NCBI GenBank assembly: GCA_035048485.1
Contig: CM068580.1
Coordinates: forward strand, 56,931,983 to 56,995,982
Source: Pteria penguin
Lineage: Eukaryota; Mollusca; Bivalvia; Pterioida; Pteriidae
Reading direction: 5' to 3'
DNA length: 64,000 nt
Part shown: piece after piece, positions 33,850 through 46,392 of the stretch
Layout of the letters: every line of letters begins with the position of its first letter
Position numbering within the stretch: position 1 is the first letter of the stretch
Translations under genes and position numbers: made by a program
The notes under the pieces: generated by a model
What the model saw: only the letters and a program-made list of their open reading frames with translations
Told to the model about the DNA's origin: nothing
Databases searched by the model: none

Positions 33850-35018
33850 AAATAATGCGGACGCGTACAGACGGCGAAATATGATAATTTGAGAAATGGA
33901 GTGGAATACTGCCATTAAGATCTAATAAAATCGTTTTCCTCGAATCAAATTCACAAATAACTGTATAAAGCCTATGGAGATTCATCAGTTCACATACTAA
34001 CACTATTTACACGGTTTATCCGAATACTAGTAATAAAAACAAACATACCTTCATATGAAAAAGGTCAACTTACCGGGTGGTCCATGATTTTTACTGATGT
34101 CAGCTTACTCTGTGTCTTCTAGGTTGAAAGCAGCTCGCCACATGTTGGCCAACAAATCATCCATAAAGCTGCACGAGTTTGAAACGTTAACATGTTTTAA
34201 GTAAAATTTTGACGCTGGAAAGAAAATTTTAAAACTTTTAACATGGTATTTGGAATTTGACTTCAAAAACGAGTTAAAGATTTCAATACATTGAAAATGA
34301 CATGACCTTCGGGGTCAGGTTAAACAAGTGCAGATTTTCCGCCTCTGGGCAATAACAATAATTAGTTGACAGTTCAAATTCTACGACAGTTTCTAGATAA
34401 AAATATCACATTGTTTGTATGAGGATGCGTAAATTTTCATACAGAAAATATGCTTTGAATTAAAGGGTTGGGGTGGGCCGTAGGTTGTTGAAACTTAAAC
34501 ATATTTTTAGACTGCAATGTTTTCTATATATTTTCAAGATTAGAAATACTTCGAAATCTGCCATTTACATGTATTTAAATCAATGAATACCTTAAATGTA
34601 TAACTGAAATAAATTTAATATGATTATATTATACACATATTTATTTCAACAAACTTTCGAAAGTAGATCTATTTTGGTATTTTTTTTATTCCATGTTACT
34701 TTCGACCATTTTCCAATCATACCACTGCTACCTACTTTTTTAAGGTTAATGACACAATCCAGTGTTCCAACTCGGCTCGCCTATACCGAAAGCTGATCGC
34801 CTGAACAATACTTAACCCGAAAAAACCAATAACGGTTATAGGGGTAAACTTGGTGCATTATGTTCGAGGAGTCGGTAGGTATGGCCTTCAGTGAGATGAC
34901 ATGATAGAAAGTAATTAACAACCCATACGATCGAAAATTAGTGAACTAGTGTTTCAAAGAATATTTAGTTTTATTTTTAGTTTAATCCTTTTATATAAAT
35001 ATATCTGTAATAGTAAAT
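33850..35018. other. Intergenic, no gene seen
   Basis: AT-rich DNA with no recognised exon or repeat. Confidence 0.4.
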
Positions 35019-35317
35019 AGACAGTAATGTAGGCAGGTGTGGCTCAGAGGATGAGGTGATCGGCTACCGACTTAGAGGTCCTGGGTTCGACTCCTGCCGT
35101 GGGCACATAGGTGTCCAGTCTTTCGGATTAGACAGATAAAACCGAGGTCCCGTGTCACGGTAGGCGTGGCACGCAATAGATCTCGCTGCATCGAGTAGGT
35201 CCGTTGCAAAAGTATAAATTTCTGTTTAATGCATCAGGCAGATGCCGTCACCATATACGTGAAATAACCGTCGTGTGACGTAAAACAATAACCAATCAAT
35301 CAATAAGACTGCAATGT
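35019..35317 (+). mobile_element. tRNA-derived SINE with imperfect target duplication
   Basis: Full-length plus-strand copy. The head is 'ggcaggtgtggctcag' to 'gggttcgactcctgcc', the core 'ccgtgtcacggtaggcgtgg', the tail CAATCAATCAAT. Flanks AGACAGTAATGT (35019-35030) and AGACTGCAATGT (35306-35317) differ at two of 12 positions. Confidence 0.9.
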
Positions 35318-35349
35318 TGACGGTTTGGATGTATTGCGGGTTTTTATAG

Positions 35350-35409
35350 TTGTTGGTATTGTTGCTGTTGTTGTTGTTGTTGTTGTGGTGGTGGTGGTGG
35401 TGGTGGTGC
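35350..35409. repeat. (GTT)n and (GGT)n microsatellite
   Basis: A GTT run changes into a GGT run of about eight units. Confidence 0.9.
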
Positions 35410-36174
35410 AAGACGTTCACCGGAATCACAATCACCTAAGTTGATGAAATGACACAAGCTGCAGGTTACATAATTTAATCGAACAATGGCGGCATTGCTT
35501 TACTTCCTCAAATGCTCACGACTTTTCATTCAACCGACTTAATAGATATTTTAAGCGTTCTATAAAGATATATATCTTAACAATGGCAACAAAGAAAGGG
35601 ACAGAAAGAGCTGTTATTCGATACCAATGCCGATCCATGGTCCACATTTTACACATTTCGTACAGCCTCGCTTTAGAGACTGAGCATTTAATGTTCCGTA
35701 AACGTAAAAGGTTCTTCACCTAGAACTGTGTCTGGCAGTTATTTATAAAATCAAAAACGACACTTTCATAAAGATATGCATGAGCGAAAATAATATAATT
35801 TGTTATTAAAATAGATCATTCAGAATCGTCTCTGCAAAGTTAAACAATACGCAATGTAAAGAAAATGTAGAAACCAGTGTTTACATTTTCATCAAACGTG
35901 CCGTTTTATAAAGCAGACAATTAATTTTTGGTTTTTATGAGTTTTCTATGACGATGAATGTAAAATATTGTGCAGATTCATTTTTGATTGAATATTTACT
36001 GGAAATATTGTCCGATGGCGTAGCGTTTGATATTTCCGTATTGCATATTTTTTCATAGTGAGGACGTCAGCTGATGTCCTACAAAACATGGAAAAGCTAA
36101 TGACATCATATAAGTAATAATTTGAAATTTGCGAATCCGATAAGGCTATATGGATAGCGATTACATTATTTTTC

Positions 36175-36398
<224 letters not shown>

Positions 36399-36906
36399 CA
36401 TGGATAATTACAAAATAAAAGTGATCACTTGTTAAAATTCAACGGTCTCTTTAGAAAACTTCATAGCCATAAGATGAAAAATCTGTGGCAAATTTATGAT
36501 TTAACATAACTTATTTAACAGTCGTTCTGGTGAGATTCTATCACAAAGCATATCGCGTTTTTCCCGCGGAATCCAACTCAACCAAAGAGTAAGACAAAGC
36601 AAAACTGCGGAGAGAGCACGTATTCGGACACAATACATTGATAAAGTTAGAAAACTTTCATTTACTTCCTAATGTAATAACCGTTGAAGTTATATAAAAG
36701 AAACATGCGAAAAACAAAAGTTTGACACGACAGATGGACATGTTGTGGGAGAGCTCTTAAATAGATATGTATATCATGGTTTAGTAAATCTACAAGAGTT
36801 AATAGAAATTTCGTTTCCCATGTATTCAGGAACGGGATAAAGTCGCAGAAGGGTTGCATTTAAGTATAAGGATGATGTAGTGTTCTTTTAGAACGAGATG
36901 ACTTAC

Positions 36907-37105
36907 AGCCGAATGCAACCAAACAAAACGGATGCCGACAAAACAAGGGAAGAGGAAGGAAGACCAGAGTTTTGACAGATCAAGTTGACAATCTGCACGA
37001 GAAATTTCTTTCGGGAAATCCACATGTCTAATTCTCCCTTTGAACATTCTGTAGGATGAGAACAACATATATTTTGACAACTACATTTTTGGTCGCGACA
37101 CATGG
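36907..37105 (-). CDS. Weak exon candidate, cysteine-rich then hydrophobic
   Basis: On the minus strand a pyrimidine-rich acceptor (CTTTTTTGTACACAG) and a strong donor (GCT|GTAAGT) enclose 199 nt. One phase is open throughout and reads 'MCRDQKCSCQNICCSHPTEC', then 'WISRKKFLVQIVNLICQNSG' and a hydrophobic end. I do not recognise it and no partner exon was found nearby. A chance splice pair is quite possible. Confidence 0.25.
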
Positions 37106-37203
37106 CTGTGTACAAAAAAGCATCACAATTTTGCTTTCAAATTAATGATGTTTAAGTTACTTAGAGTATCCACTACAAAAAAAAATCAAAAAAAAAAAAA
37201 CCC

Positions 37204-37334
37204 CAGTGGCGGATCTAGGATTTCCGGAAGGGGGAGGGGGCACATGTGAAAGTGAAGTATTAGCCAAACTACTCAGCCATTTTGGTTGCTAAATCTTGAA
37301 TTTTACTTGTAAATATGTGGCAAATCCGCCACTG
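37204..37334. mobile_element. Short hAT-like MITE
   Basis: The termini CAGTGGCGGAT and ATCCGCCACTG are inverted repeats in the style of hAT transposons (CAG..GGCGG). The 131-bp body is non-coding. No clean 8-bp target duplication is visible, partly because of flanking A/C runs. Confidence 0.65.
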
Positions 37335-37339
37335 AACCC

Positions 37340-38342
37340 AGACGAGTATGTCAGACAAGAGGTAGTTATTCAGAAGGAAAGTCTTGCAAAAAAAAAATTC
37401 TTTCTCGTTGTGATAGAAATAAAATGTCAGGACGAAGAGAAGAGGCTGAAATTTACATGATATTTTGATGCTAATCTTTTTATGGTTTCGATTGTAACAT
37501 ACGTAGCCCAAACTTAAGACTTGTATTACTTTCCGTGAACAAAGTTTAGACAGCAATTTTGTCAAGTAATGCAATTTAGTATTATATCTATAAATATATA
37601 TGTGTGTGTAGGTGTGTGTGTGTAGGTGTGTGTTTGTGTGCGTTCAATTTGTACATAGTTCCATTCTGTTTACTAGCATTTTGTATATATAAGAACCAGT
37701 TGTAAGTATTGCAGTGCTGCTTCAGGTATTGGGTCTGTTTCATAAAAGCAGAAACTGTTTTCGCTTTAAAAATACTCTCTCTTTGATATATATTACTCTT
37801 CTATGATTTCATTTGAGGTTTAGACTGTCATTCATATTTGGAACATACGTGAAAGTTAACTTGAAAATAATTTTGTCGAATAATCTATGTGCATGTGGCA
37901 ACTCATTGATCCAACTTCCCTTGGAATACATTGACGGTCAATGTATCATATACTTACGTCATACACTGCACGGTTTTATTGACTTTTGGTGAAAAAGGAT
38001 TCGCTTATACTTAAAATCGTATCTAGTGCAGATGACAGTCTTGTCATCAAATCTTAGTCTCGTCGTCTTTTTATTTATCTCCATCAGACTATAGCCATTT
38101 CACATGTTCACAAAGCATACGATAATAAAATTGCATGCATTTTGGAAGCCTATTTTTTAAGAAGATACCTTTATGAACTACAGTACAGGTTGTTATTTTT
38201 GTAATGAACTATATGAAGGTATGGTACTTTACGTATATCTGCTAAAACATACGTTCTGTTTTTAATTTTCAAAATTATAAAGAATTCATAGACAATGTAG
38301 TTTTATCATGAGCTTTTTTTTTCTTTTGGTTTTTATTAACTA

Positions 38343-38343
<1 letters not shown>
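37340..38343. other. Intergenic, no gene seen
   Basis: AT-rich with a short GTGTAGGT run near 37600. Confidence 0.4.
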
Positions 38344-38373
<30 letters not shown>

Positions 38374-38374
38374 C

Positions 38375-38409
<35 letters not shown>

Positions 38410-38436
38410 CTGATTGATTGATTGATTGATTAATTG
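38344..38436. repeat. (ATTG)n microsatellite
   Basis: About 22 units with two GACT interruptions, then T- and C-rich runs to 38520. The motif equals the tail of the local tRNA-SINE family, so it may have grown from a SINE tail (inference). Confidence 0.9.
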
Positions 38437-38652
38437 TTTTTTTTTTCCTATCTTCTTGATTTGAATTTTTTCTTTTCTTTCTTTCACCCCCCCCCCTTTT
38501 TTTTCTTTTTTTTTCTTTTTTCCCCTTGGTTCTTTGTTTTACATTCCTCGACAATGTAGGTAAAACGCGGCAATTTACTTTATAATAGGTAACCCCCCCC
38601 CCCCCCTTTGTGCGTTAAGGTCTTTGTATGTTAAGGTTTTCGGCCAGAGAAA

Positions 38653-38655
<3 letters not shown>

Positions 38656-38707
<52 letters not shown>
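38656..38707. repeat. (AT)n microsatellite
   Basis: About 26 AT units. Confidence 0.95.
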
Positions 38708-38708
<1 letters not shown>

Positions 38709-39236
38709 CAACAGTATCAGAAACATGTCGTTAGACAGATTTCATTTAATCATATTATTATATGATAAATGCTATTATAATTTTTATTGAAAACCACTCC
38801 ATGTGCCTTATCCTTATGTTAAACATTTAACTCTTGAGATACATGTTGTTGAATTGGTATCAATTTTCTTTCCGTTGTGTATTTAGCAGACGTCATTACG
38901 ATTCCCTGTATTTTAGTTCTGAGACGTTAATGAAAAGAATTGGAAACATATTTGGTACCAAAAAAAAATCGGACATTTTTTATTCATTTTTGGTAACAGA
39001 AAATTAAAAATTCAAAAACAATGAGTATAGAATTTTGTATATCAATAAGTTCATTTTACTCTTCCAATATTTATAGGCTCATAAAGGCGAATAATCTTGA
39101 TCTAGATTGTATCCTTACCCGTGATTTCACCTTGTTGAACTTAATATTGCAGTATTTCAAAGGACTATTCGCTGATCATTTAGTTAAAGATATTTTCTAC
39201 ATTTTCACTGTGGATATTCCTTTGCCTCTTTTTATC

Positions 39237-39420
39237 TGTAAACCTGTCTGTAATAATGGTAATTGCACTACAATCAAATATTTTTGTATTGCGTTATATG
39301 TGCTAGTATATTATTGATATTGATGTATTGTATAGCTCCATGGTGCCTTCTGCCACATAACTGAGCCAGTAACTCCTCTTTTTTCTTTCATACTACATAT
39401 TTAATATCTAAGACCACCTC
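39237..39420 (-). repeat. Dispersed repeat family B
   Basis: Reverse complement of 24786-24930: 'aattgcactacaatcaaata', 'tatagctccatggtg', 'cataactgagccagtaactc'. Confidence 0.65.
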
Positions 39421-39676
39421 TTAATATCATATTTAATGTTTACACTTCTATGAAAATGATTGAGAATTTAAAATCACCAGTCTGCAGGTATATAACAATG
39501 CACTCAAAATTTTCTATCGTTATTTATTAGTATATTTGTTACGTAAATGTATTTAGCCTATAGGATGAAAAAACTCTAAATACAAAGATTACATAAAATA
39601 AGTTGACCTCATACAAATATTGTATAAAATTATAATATATACCACACATGTTTTGGGTTTTTATGCACATGTATCA

Positions 39677-39765
39677 AAGTCGGTGTGGCTTAGTGGATGA
39701 GATATTCGGCTTATCACCAAGAGGTCCTGAATTCGACTTCCGCCGTGTACAAATTAGTCCAATGT
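39677..39765 (+). mobile_element. tRNA-derived SINE, head only
   Basis: The A-box region 'gtcggtgtggcttagtgg' and a degenerate B box 'gaattcgacttccgcc' are present; the core and tail are missing. Confidence 0.65.
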
Positions 39766-39889
39766 TGAAACTGGATATAATTATTGCCTAAATGTTTTAT
39801 TAATCTTTATAGTGCAAATCAGTAAATAATGCACAGTTGGCTGTAAAAACTTCCAACCACGTGACAGACTACAAATCATGTTTTCCATT

Positions 39890-40239
39890 CAATCTGATTA
39901 AAAGATCTTTATTCCGCTTCTCTATTTGTCCCATTGCGGATAAAGATCTGGCGGGTCATGTTCTGGTGAACTCTGATTTTCAGTCAATCAGTGGATCGGC
40001 TACAAATTCCTAGGAATGAAATTAACATCCACAGCGTGCGTGACCCACAAGGTAGTTTTGAACAGTGTTTGTGACATATCAGGTGCTTTGCCGAGTCATT
40101 GATTGGCTGTTAACGGTTTCGGCGACTGAAACGTCATCAGAGTTCACAAGAACATGACCCCTTACGGAGTTTCGCCAGATCTTTATCCGTAATGGGACAA
40201 ATAAAGAAGCGGAATAAAGATATGGTTTTAATCAGATTG
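39890..40239. mobile_element. MITE with about 90-105-bp inverted arms
   Basis: Left arm begins 'caatctgattaaaagatctt' and includes 'ctatttgtcccattgcgg'. The right arm ends 'ttttaatcagattg' and mirrors it with minor differences. The roughly 150-bp centre is unique and non-coding. Confidence 0.85.
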
Positions 40240-40427
40240 GTTTTACAATCAAGGTATATATACGCTACTATAAATAGAATCAACTTCTGACACGAATGTC
40301 GGATTTCTGTCCTGGCAAGCATGTGTATATATCCAGCATTTCGAATGATTCGAATTTGCAACCCATTAATCACGAGCCCATCTCTTGAATCTCGTGCCAT
40401 CATGAATATAAATGAGAAATCTGAACA

Positions 40428-40850
40428 AGAGTTGTCAGAAGACAACAGAGCTCGCAAATAGAGATAGCAGAAGTTTTTGTAAGTAGGTCAACCTTCAAAG
40501 TCAAAGTGGAAATGTACAAAACTTTGATACATAATGAAAGGTCTTGTCACAAGGAAAACACACATGAAATATTTAAGCCGTATCTCTTGTTCATAAGCCT
40601 TTTCATAAGTTATGACGAAGGCTAAAGTTTTTGAAAAGTAGGTCAAACTTTAAGGTAAAGGTCACAAGGTATGGAATTTTGGCATTTAAAGAAAAGTCTT
40701 GACAAAGGAATATACATGTGAAATATTAAAGCCCTGTCTCTCATTGTTCTGATTTATGATCCAGGTTAATATTTTGTCTACGGACGACGATGACGACAGC
40801 GCCGTGAGTATGACAATAGCTCTCCGGACATTCGTCCCGGCGAGTTAAAA
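40428..40850 (+). repeat. Dispersed repeat family C
   Basis: Collinear with 53758-54165: 'caagagttgtcagaagacaa', 'aagtttttgaaaagtaggtc', 'gctctccggacattcgtccc', 'ggcgagttaaaa'. It contains an internal duplication of about 160-180 bp. The outer 'agctcgc' and 'gcgagtta' are short inverted ends. Confidence 0.65.
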
Positions 40851-40859
40851 GTATTAGAA

Positions 40860-41909
40860 AATATTTTATTGATTTATATTTGTTGGTGACTATCAATCAT
40901 TCAGATATGGAGAATAAGAAACATTTACGTCCAAAACCAGTTTTGAAAAGAACATAGTTTTAAATCCTCACAGAAGAGAGTGTCTAACAAGATTCGAAAC
41001 CTTAACCCTTTGATAAGGGAGCACGATTTCTAAACTACCCCATCAGATTCCTTCACAGCGCTACCCTTTGGGTGCATCTTCGAGTGCCAAGCAAATAATG
41101 TTTACACATAAAAGTGTTTGTACATGTACCCGCTGACCGAGATAAGCGGCTATTTTACCATCCCATTGAATACACGTTACGAAATAACTGCGAGAGGGGA
41201 TCGGTAACTTTATATAATTATTCAATAATTGTACCTCACGCTTTCATATCAGTGATCTCCATTTTATCAATCAATTAAATATTCATAAATTTATTTATGT
41301 ATTTATTTTCGTTTTGCTTTAATTTTATTTTTAATGTACAGAAAGAATTATTGTGATTGGTTACCAAATTTGACGAAATAAGAATGAACTGAGATAAGAA
41401 AATAATTACTTTGTTATGGACGATTATGAATGGAAGTTATTCCCTTACCCTTTTAATATCTTAATATTTTCACCTTAATATTATCTTGTATGATACCAAA
41501 TTAAATGTTTTAAATCTTTTATTTTATATACATGTATTATATATACATGTCATCTACTCTAATGTATTGAGGATTCAAGAAATATAGGTGGCTTACCTCT
41601 TTATAGATCTATTATACATTCACCCAAATCTCATCTCACCATGCTGAATATTTAAAGGTACTCTTCACTGAATTAAACTCAAACTGTGTTTTCTAAAGAC
41701 TCGCTGTTGATTATGCACTACCTGTTCGTCTGTAAATACAGTCAAGCACATAACTTTGTACATCTAAAAGCTCCCTCCTTTAACTATACATACTCAAACT
41801 TAGCTCTGTTTTGTTAGGTTATTACATGTAGCCTACAGGGTGAGTACGCAACATAAAGAGGACATGAAATGCGTTTATCTTATATAGATATTATACAAGA
41901 TCGTGGCCT
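40860..41909. other. Intergenic, no gene seen
   Basis: AT-rich; nothing recognised beyond a faint tRNA-like remnant near 40990-41050. Confidence 0.35.
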
Positions 41910-42216
41910 TCGATATAGTACAAAGCCGGTGTGGCCTAGTGGATAAGGTGCTCGGCTCGTGATCGAGAGGTCGCGGGTTCGACTCCCGCCCGGGGCACTC
42001 CGGTGTTCTGTCTTTCGGATGAGACAGTAAAAACCGAGGTCCCGTGTCACGGTAGGCGTGGCACGTAAAAGATCCCTCACTGCTTCGGGTGGGTCCGTTG
42101 CAAAGGTCCAAATTTGTATGCAATGCATCAGGCAGATGCCGTCACCATATACGTGAAATATTCGTGGAGTGACGTAAAACAATAATCAAACAAACAAACA
42201 AAATCGATATAGTACA
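41910..42216 (+). mobile_element. tRNA-derived SINE with perfect 13-bp target duplication
   Basis: Best preserved copy in the window. A box 'gtggcctagtgg', B box 'ggttcgactcc', core 'ccgaggtcccgtgtcacggt' and 'gatgccgtcaccatatacgt', tail (CAAA)n. TCGATATAGTACA flanks it at 41910-41922 and 42204-42216. Probably a recent insertion. Confidence 0.95.
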
Positions 42217-42540
42217 CGTATTAACTGCAACCAAACTAGAAAATACCTGGTATGTCAGGATGATTTTTTAAAATTTCGTTTTGTTTTGTTTGTGTGTGTG
42301 TGGGGGGGGGGGGTTGTTTTTTTAAATATATAATCTCAGACTGGTATCTACTGCATTGACAATTTTACAGATAACAGAAACCTATTTACAGTTTCATTAT
42401 ATATTGAATAAATAAAGTTCACGAAGCTGTGAATTGCTTGATTATTTGTTTGTTTGTTTGGTTTTTTTTTTCAGTTTGTTTGTTTGGTTGCTTTTTTCCC
42501 TTTTTGTCCATTTCAACTTTTTCAGTTATGTCGTTACACA
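42217..42540. other. Low-complexity T/G-rich stretch
   Basis: Contains G9 at 42302, (GTTT)n runs and poly-T at 42440-42500. No gene. Confidence 0.6.
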
Positions 42541-43893
42541 TTAAAACTATTAATGGTTTACAGCATATGTTAGACTCTTTAGCTATTACACAGAGAAGTG
42601 GTCATTAACTGTTAATGTGGCAAAAAACAAAAATTATTGTTTTTAGAAATGGAGGTATTGTTAAACCCCAAGAGTGTTGGTTTTATAAGCGAGAAAAAAT
42701 TGAAATTGTGAATGAATTTTGTTATCTAGGCATTGTGTTTAATTATAACGGGAAATTTAATAAAACCCAAAAGCAACTGTCATTGCAGTGCAGAAAAGCG
42801 ATGATTTCGTTGAAAAGAATATGTAACCAAATGGGTTTTAATCACAATACTCTTTTATCATTATTTGACACATATGTTTCTAGTATATCATATTATGGGA
42901 GTGAAATATGGTGTTTACATGCAGCTCAAGATATAGAGAAGGTACATTTAGAGTATTGTAAAAGTATCCTAGGGGTAAAAAGATCAACACCAAATGCTAT
43001 GGTATATGCAGAGTTAGGTAGGGTTCCTATGATTTGTATAAGAAAACTCAGAATGGTTAAATATTGGTCAAAACGTACTGAAAATTGTATTCTCAAATCA
43101 TGTGTTGATTTTTACTATAAAGAACTATCTCTTAAACCTAACTGCACAAACTGGTTATCTAATGTAAAAATAATTTTAACAGAAATTGGTCTTGGTGAAT
43201 ATTGGTCAAATCAATGTATTTTTGACGACAATTACATTTTAACGGAAGTGAAGCAACGTCTCGTTGGTATACATAAGCAGTCTATTATATCTGAAATAAA
43301 CGCTTCATCGAAATGTTTTTTATATAAACACATTATTGATCATGTAAGATTACAGCCGTATTTGTCCAAACCTATTTTTATGCAATATAAGAAAATTATC
43401 AGCAGATTACGCCTTTCTTCGCTTTGTTTGAATATTGAAACTGGGCGCTATAAAAATATACCTATTGAAAGACGTACTTGTAATATTTGTAAATTAGATA
43501 TAGAGAACGAGTTCCATTTTATTCTCAAATGTCCCGCTTTTGAAAATTTAAGAATTAAATATTTGAAGAATTATTATTATAGAAGACCCTCCGTCTTCAA
43601 ACTAGTTCAACTTTTAAGTTCTGGTAATACCAAGGAACGTTGTAATTTTGGTAAATTTTTAAAGAATGCTTTTAAAATGAGAAGTACTATAAGTTAAATT
43701 TCATAGCTATATATTATACATGTATTATATCTACTATTTTCCGTATAAAAATTTATGTAAGTTTATTGTGATATTTCTATGTATTGCGTTGACCTTGACA
43801 TTATATGATATTATTGTTGAGTTTTATATATTGTACAATGTATATCTATAAGCTGTACAGCTTTTGATTAATAAACAATACAATACAATACAC
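42541..43893 (+). mobile_element. 5'-truncated LINE (non-LTR retrotransposon)
   Basis: A 360-codon frame encodes the end of a LINE ORF2: the segment after the RT catalytic core ('VNEFCYLGIVF', 'YVSSISYYGSEIW'), a helical thumb/connection, and a terminal zinc knuckle ('CNICKLDIENEFHFILKC'). Just upstream the peptide 'YYTEKWSLTVNVA' is in another frame, so an extra A in the A6 run at about 42624 shifts it. The copy ends in AATAAACAATACAATACAATAC, a short-repeat tail as in several LINE clades. Clade not assigned. No RT palm or endonuclease is present, so it is dead on arrival. Confidence 0.8.
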
Positions 43894-43899
43894 AGGAGT

Positions 43900-44435
43900 G
43901 GGAACTGAACCCAGATCGTCACTACACCAAACTTACCTCTCTCCCCCACCCTCCCCACACACACCCATTTCCGATGACCTTTTTACGTTGGATCTCACTG
44001 AAGTTTTTCATTTTTGTCAAAGCGGTTCAAATCCAAGACGAATCAAGAGTAAACGGCTAGGCCGCCTCGGTGTGGGCTAAACACCGCTCTGGGTTCACTG
44101 TATTCACAGCTAATCACAGCTTTAAGTGTAGATCCCAGTGCATTTCCTGCCATGGCCGGTTTTAGAGACTCAGGGGACTGGGTATGCAACTGTCCACATA
44201 TTTCTACGAAAACCTTTAGGCCCCTATATTTTAAGTATATTTCTCAAGGTCAATGGAGTTTTTTTTTCTCATTACTACAGTCTCTTCTCTTGTCCCACTG
44301 ACATGATGTCATTGATGGAATGATGCAATAAGGTATGGTGGTAAAGAACTATTAAGCCAACCATAAAATCATATCTGAACCAAACATCTGCAATCCATCC
44401 GTCTTCTGTCTTTAATGATATACATGTAAAATACA
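43900..44435. other. Intergenic with tRNA-like remnants
   Basis: 'ggaactgaacccagatcg' (43900) and 'agcggttcaaatccaagac' (44020) resemble B boxes, perhaps of old SINEs. No gene. Confidence 0.35.
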
Positions 44436-44439
44436 CAAA

Positions 44440-44570
44440 TTTGGTCTATACAACGCATCTATCGGAAGCAGTGAGAGATGAACATTACGCCCCATATTTA
44501 CTCTGACACTGGACCTCGGTTTTTATTTTCAGATCCGAGGTACAGAACATAGACGAGACAACGGTTAAAT
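44440..44570 (-). mobile_element. tRNA-derived SINE, decayed core
   Basis: 'cggaagcagtgagagatgaa', 'ctctgacactggacctcggt', then 'ttttcagatccgaggtac' follow the reverse-orientation core of the SINE family with many changes. Confidence 0.5.
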
Positions 44571-45185
44571 TTTGCCGCAGACAGAGGGGATAGGGGGGGG
44601 GGTCTATTTTCAAAAATGGTAAAAATAATTTTTTTTCTTGAAATTTTCCATCTGAAAGAGGGATGGGCCCTGTAAACCCATTCTGGTATCTCTATCGAGA
44701 TTGTACATTGATAGATAGAACTAAATCTATGTTATGTATATTAAATCATGCATCACCATGGGAAAAATCACATCTTAAAAAAATGTCCCCCTCCCTGGCC
44801 TCCCGGTTCCTACGCTTATGCGATGTGTAGTACTGACAGGAATTGTCCATTAAATCATCTGAAGGGTTTACGAACACATGTTCCTGCAAATGAATATACA
44901 CGGACATGACCGTGACAAAGAAATTTGCCTGCGGTCTGACCCATTACCAGCGACTGAACCCGAATCTCGTACTAAGGCATCGGTTTAAACTAGTTCAGTT
45001 ATAGCATGGTATTAAATCTTGGTGAGATATGTCGAGCTTGCAGTTTCAGATTACATATTTCATTGTATTTATGCTCTACCTTTTGAAAATAAGTAAAGAA
45101 AATAGCTACATGTATATCTGCTTTAAATAAAAAGCATGTGTACCTTTTCCGTTTTTGAAATCTCCATTGTGGCAGAGTGCTGCCA
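44571..45185. other. Intergenic, no gene seen
   Basis: G-run at 44590 and AT-rich DNA; nothing recognised. Confidence 0.4.
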
Positions 45186-45189
45186 CTCT

Positions 45190-45462
45190 CTTGTCAAATA
45201 ATTATGTCAACTTGTCAAGTTATTATGTCGACTTGTTAGACGATTATACTGACTTGTCAGATAATTATGCCGAGTTGTCAGATGTTATATCAACTTGTCA
45301 GATTATGTCGACTTGTCAGATATTATGTTGACTTGTTAGATGTTATGTCGACTTATCAGGTTATGCCGACTCGTTAGATGTTATATCGACTTGTGAAATG
45401 TAACGTTGACTTGTTACAAAATTATGTCGACTTGTCATATATTATAGTAACTCGTCAGAGAC
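45190..45462. repeat. Degenerate minisatellite, 17-22-bp unit, about 13 copies
   Basis: Variants of 'ttatgtcgacttgtcagat' recur with length changes. Divergence between copies is high, so the array is old. Confidence 0.85.
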
Positions 45463-45776
45463 TTTGTTGTAAGGAAGCGGGGTACTACGCTACCTATGGA
45501 TACGCTGCCTATGGATCGTTACTTAAGGAACGCCACCCATGAATCCACCCATAGATCTACCGAAAGCTGTTTACCTGTAGTGGTCAGTGTGACCGAATGA
45601 ATCATTTAACTTTGATGTGAACTTTTAACCATCTTATGGTCAATAGACTCTATTTTGTAAGATTGTAGTGAACTCTTCTTGGTTGTGGTATATGTCGATT
45701 ATTCTTGATATATAAACATTTGTTGCACCAGGTGGCTTCGTGGAGTATGACAGTAGTACTAGTAAGATTTGACTTA

Positions 45777-46063
45777 TCAGGACTTTGGGTATAAATGTAC
45801 ATTGGGGAATAGAATTGTTTCAGACTTAGACTTGATTCCGATCATCGTAAATGCCGAGTCTTCCCCATCGTAGCACACAAAGCCACCACTGTATTTCTGC
45901 TGTGAGGTTTCATTAAAGATATAAAAAAATATTTCACCGACTTTTCGATTTTGTCGCATATACAACGCACCTTTAGAAACCAAGGGGAAGTCCTGCCCTA
46001 CATTGTACACATACTGTCTGACATTGAAGTAAGCGGCAGAAATATGCAAGTTACCATACTTTT
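45777..46063 (-). CDS. Candidate terminal exon of an unknown protein
   Basis: A minus-strand frame ends in TGA at 45777 and reads 'YGNLHISAAYFNVRQYVYNV', 'GQDFPLVSKGALYMRQNRKV', 'GEIFFYIFNE' and 'ETILFPNVHLYPKS'. Alternating hydrophobic and polar residues look like beta strands of a secreted or cell-surface domain. The acceptor (AACAAAAG|TATGG) is weak and no upstream exon was found. It may be a real last exon or part of a transposon; I do not recognise the family. Confidence 0.35.
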
Positions 46064-46265
46064 GTTGTTTTAACAATGATCAAAGAAAAATCCAAAATCC
46101 ATAAACCGAGGCGCATAGAAAATCAGCAACCCCCCCCCCCCAATAAAAACAAACAAACAAAAAGTAAGCAAAACAAAACAAAACGAGACTAAACCAACAA
46201 ACATACAGACAAAATAAAACAATCAAACCAAAGCGTTCCTACTTTAGCTTATTAAGTGAACCCCC

Positions 46266-46392
46266 AAAAGAGAAGTGAGATCATGTGCAGGTGAGAGTGA
46301 GATCATGTGCAGGAGAGAGTGAGATCATATGCAGGAGAGAGTGAGATCATATGCAGGAGAGAGTGAGATCATGTGCAGGAGATTGTGAGAAT
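46266..46392. repeat. Minisatellite, 22-bp unit, five copies
   Basis: Unit 'gtgagatcatatgcaggaga' plus 'ga'. It shares 'gtgagatca' with the 43-bp satellite but is otherwise different. Confidence 0.85.

Noticed and set aside
41925..42000. Possible genuine tRNA gene
   Set aside because: A and B boxes are present, but the sequence continues into the SINE core and tail and is bounded by target duplications.
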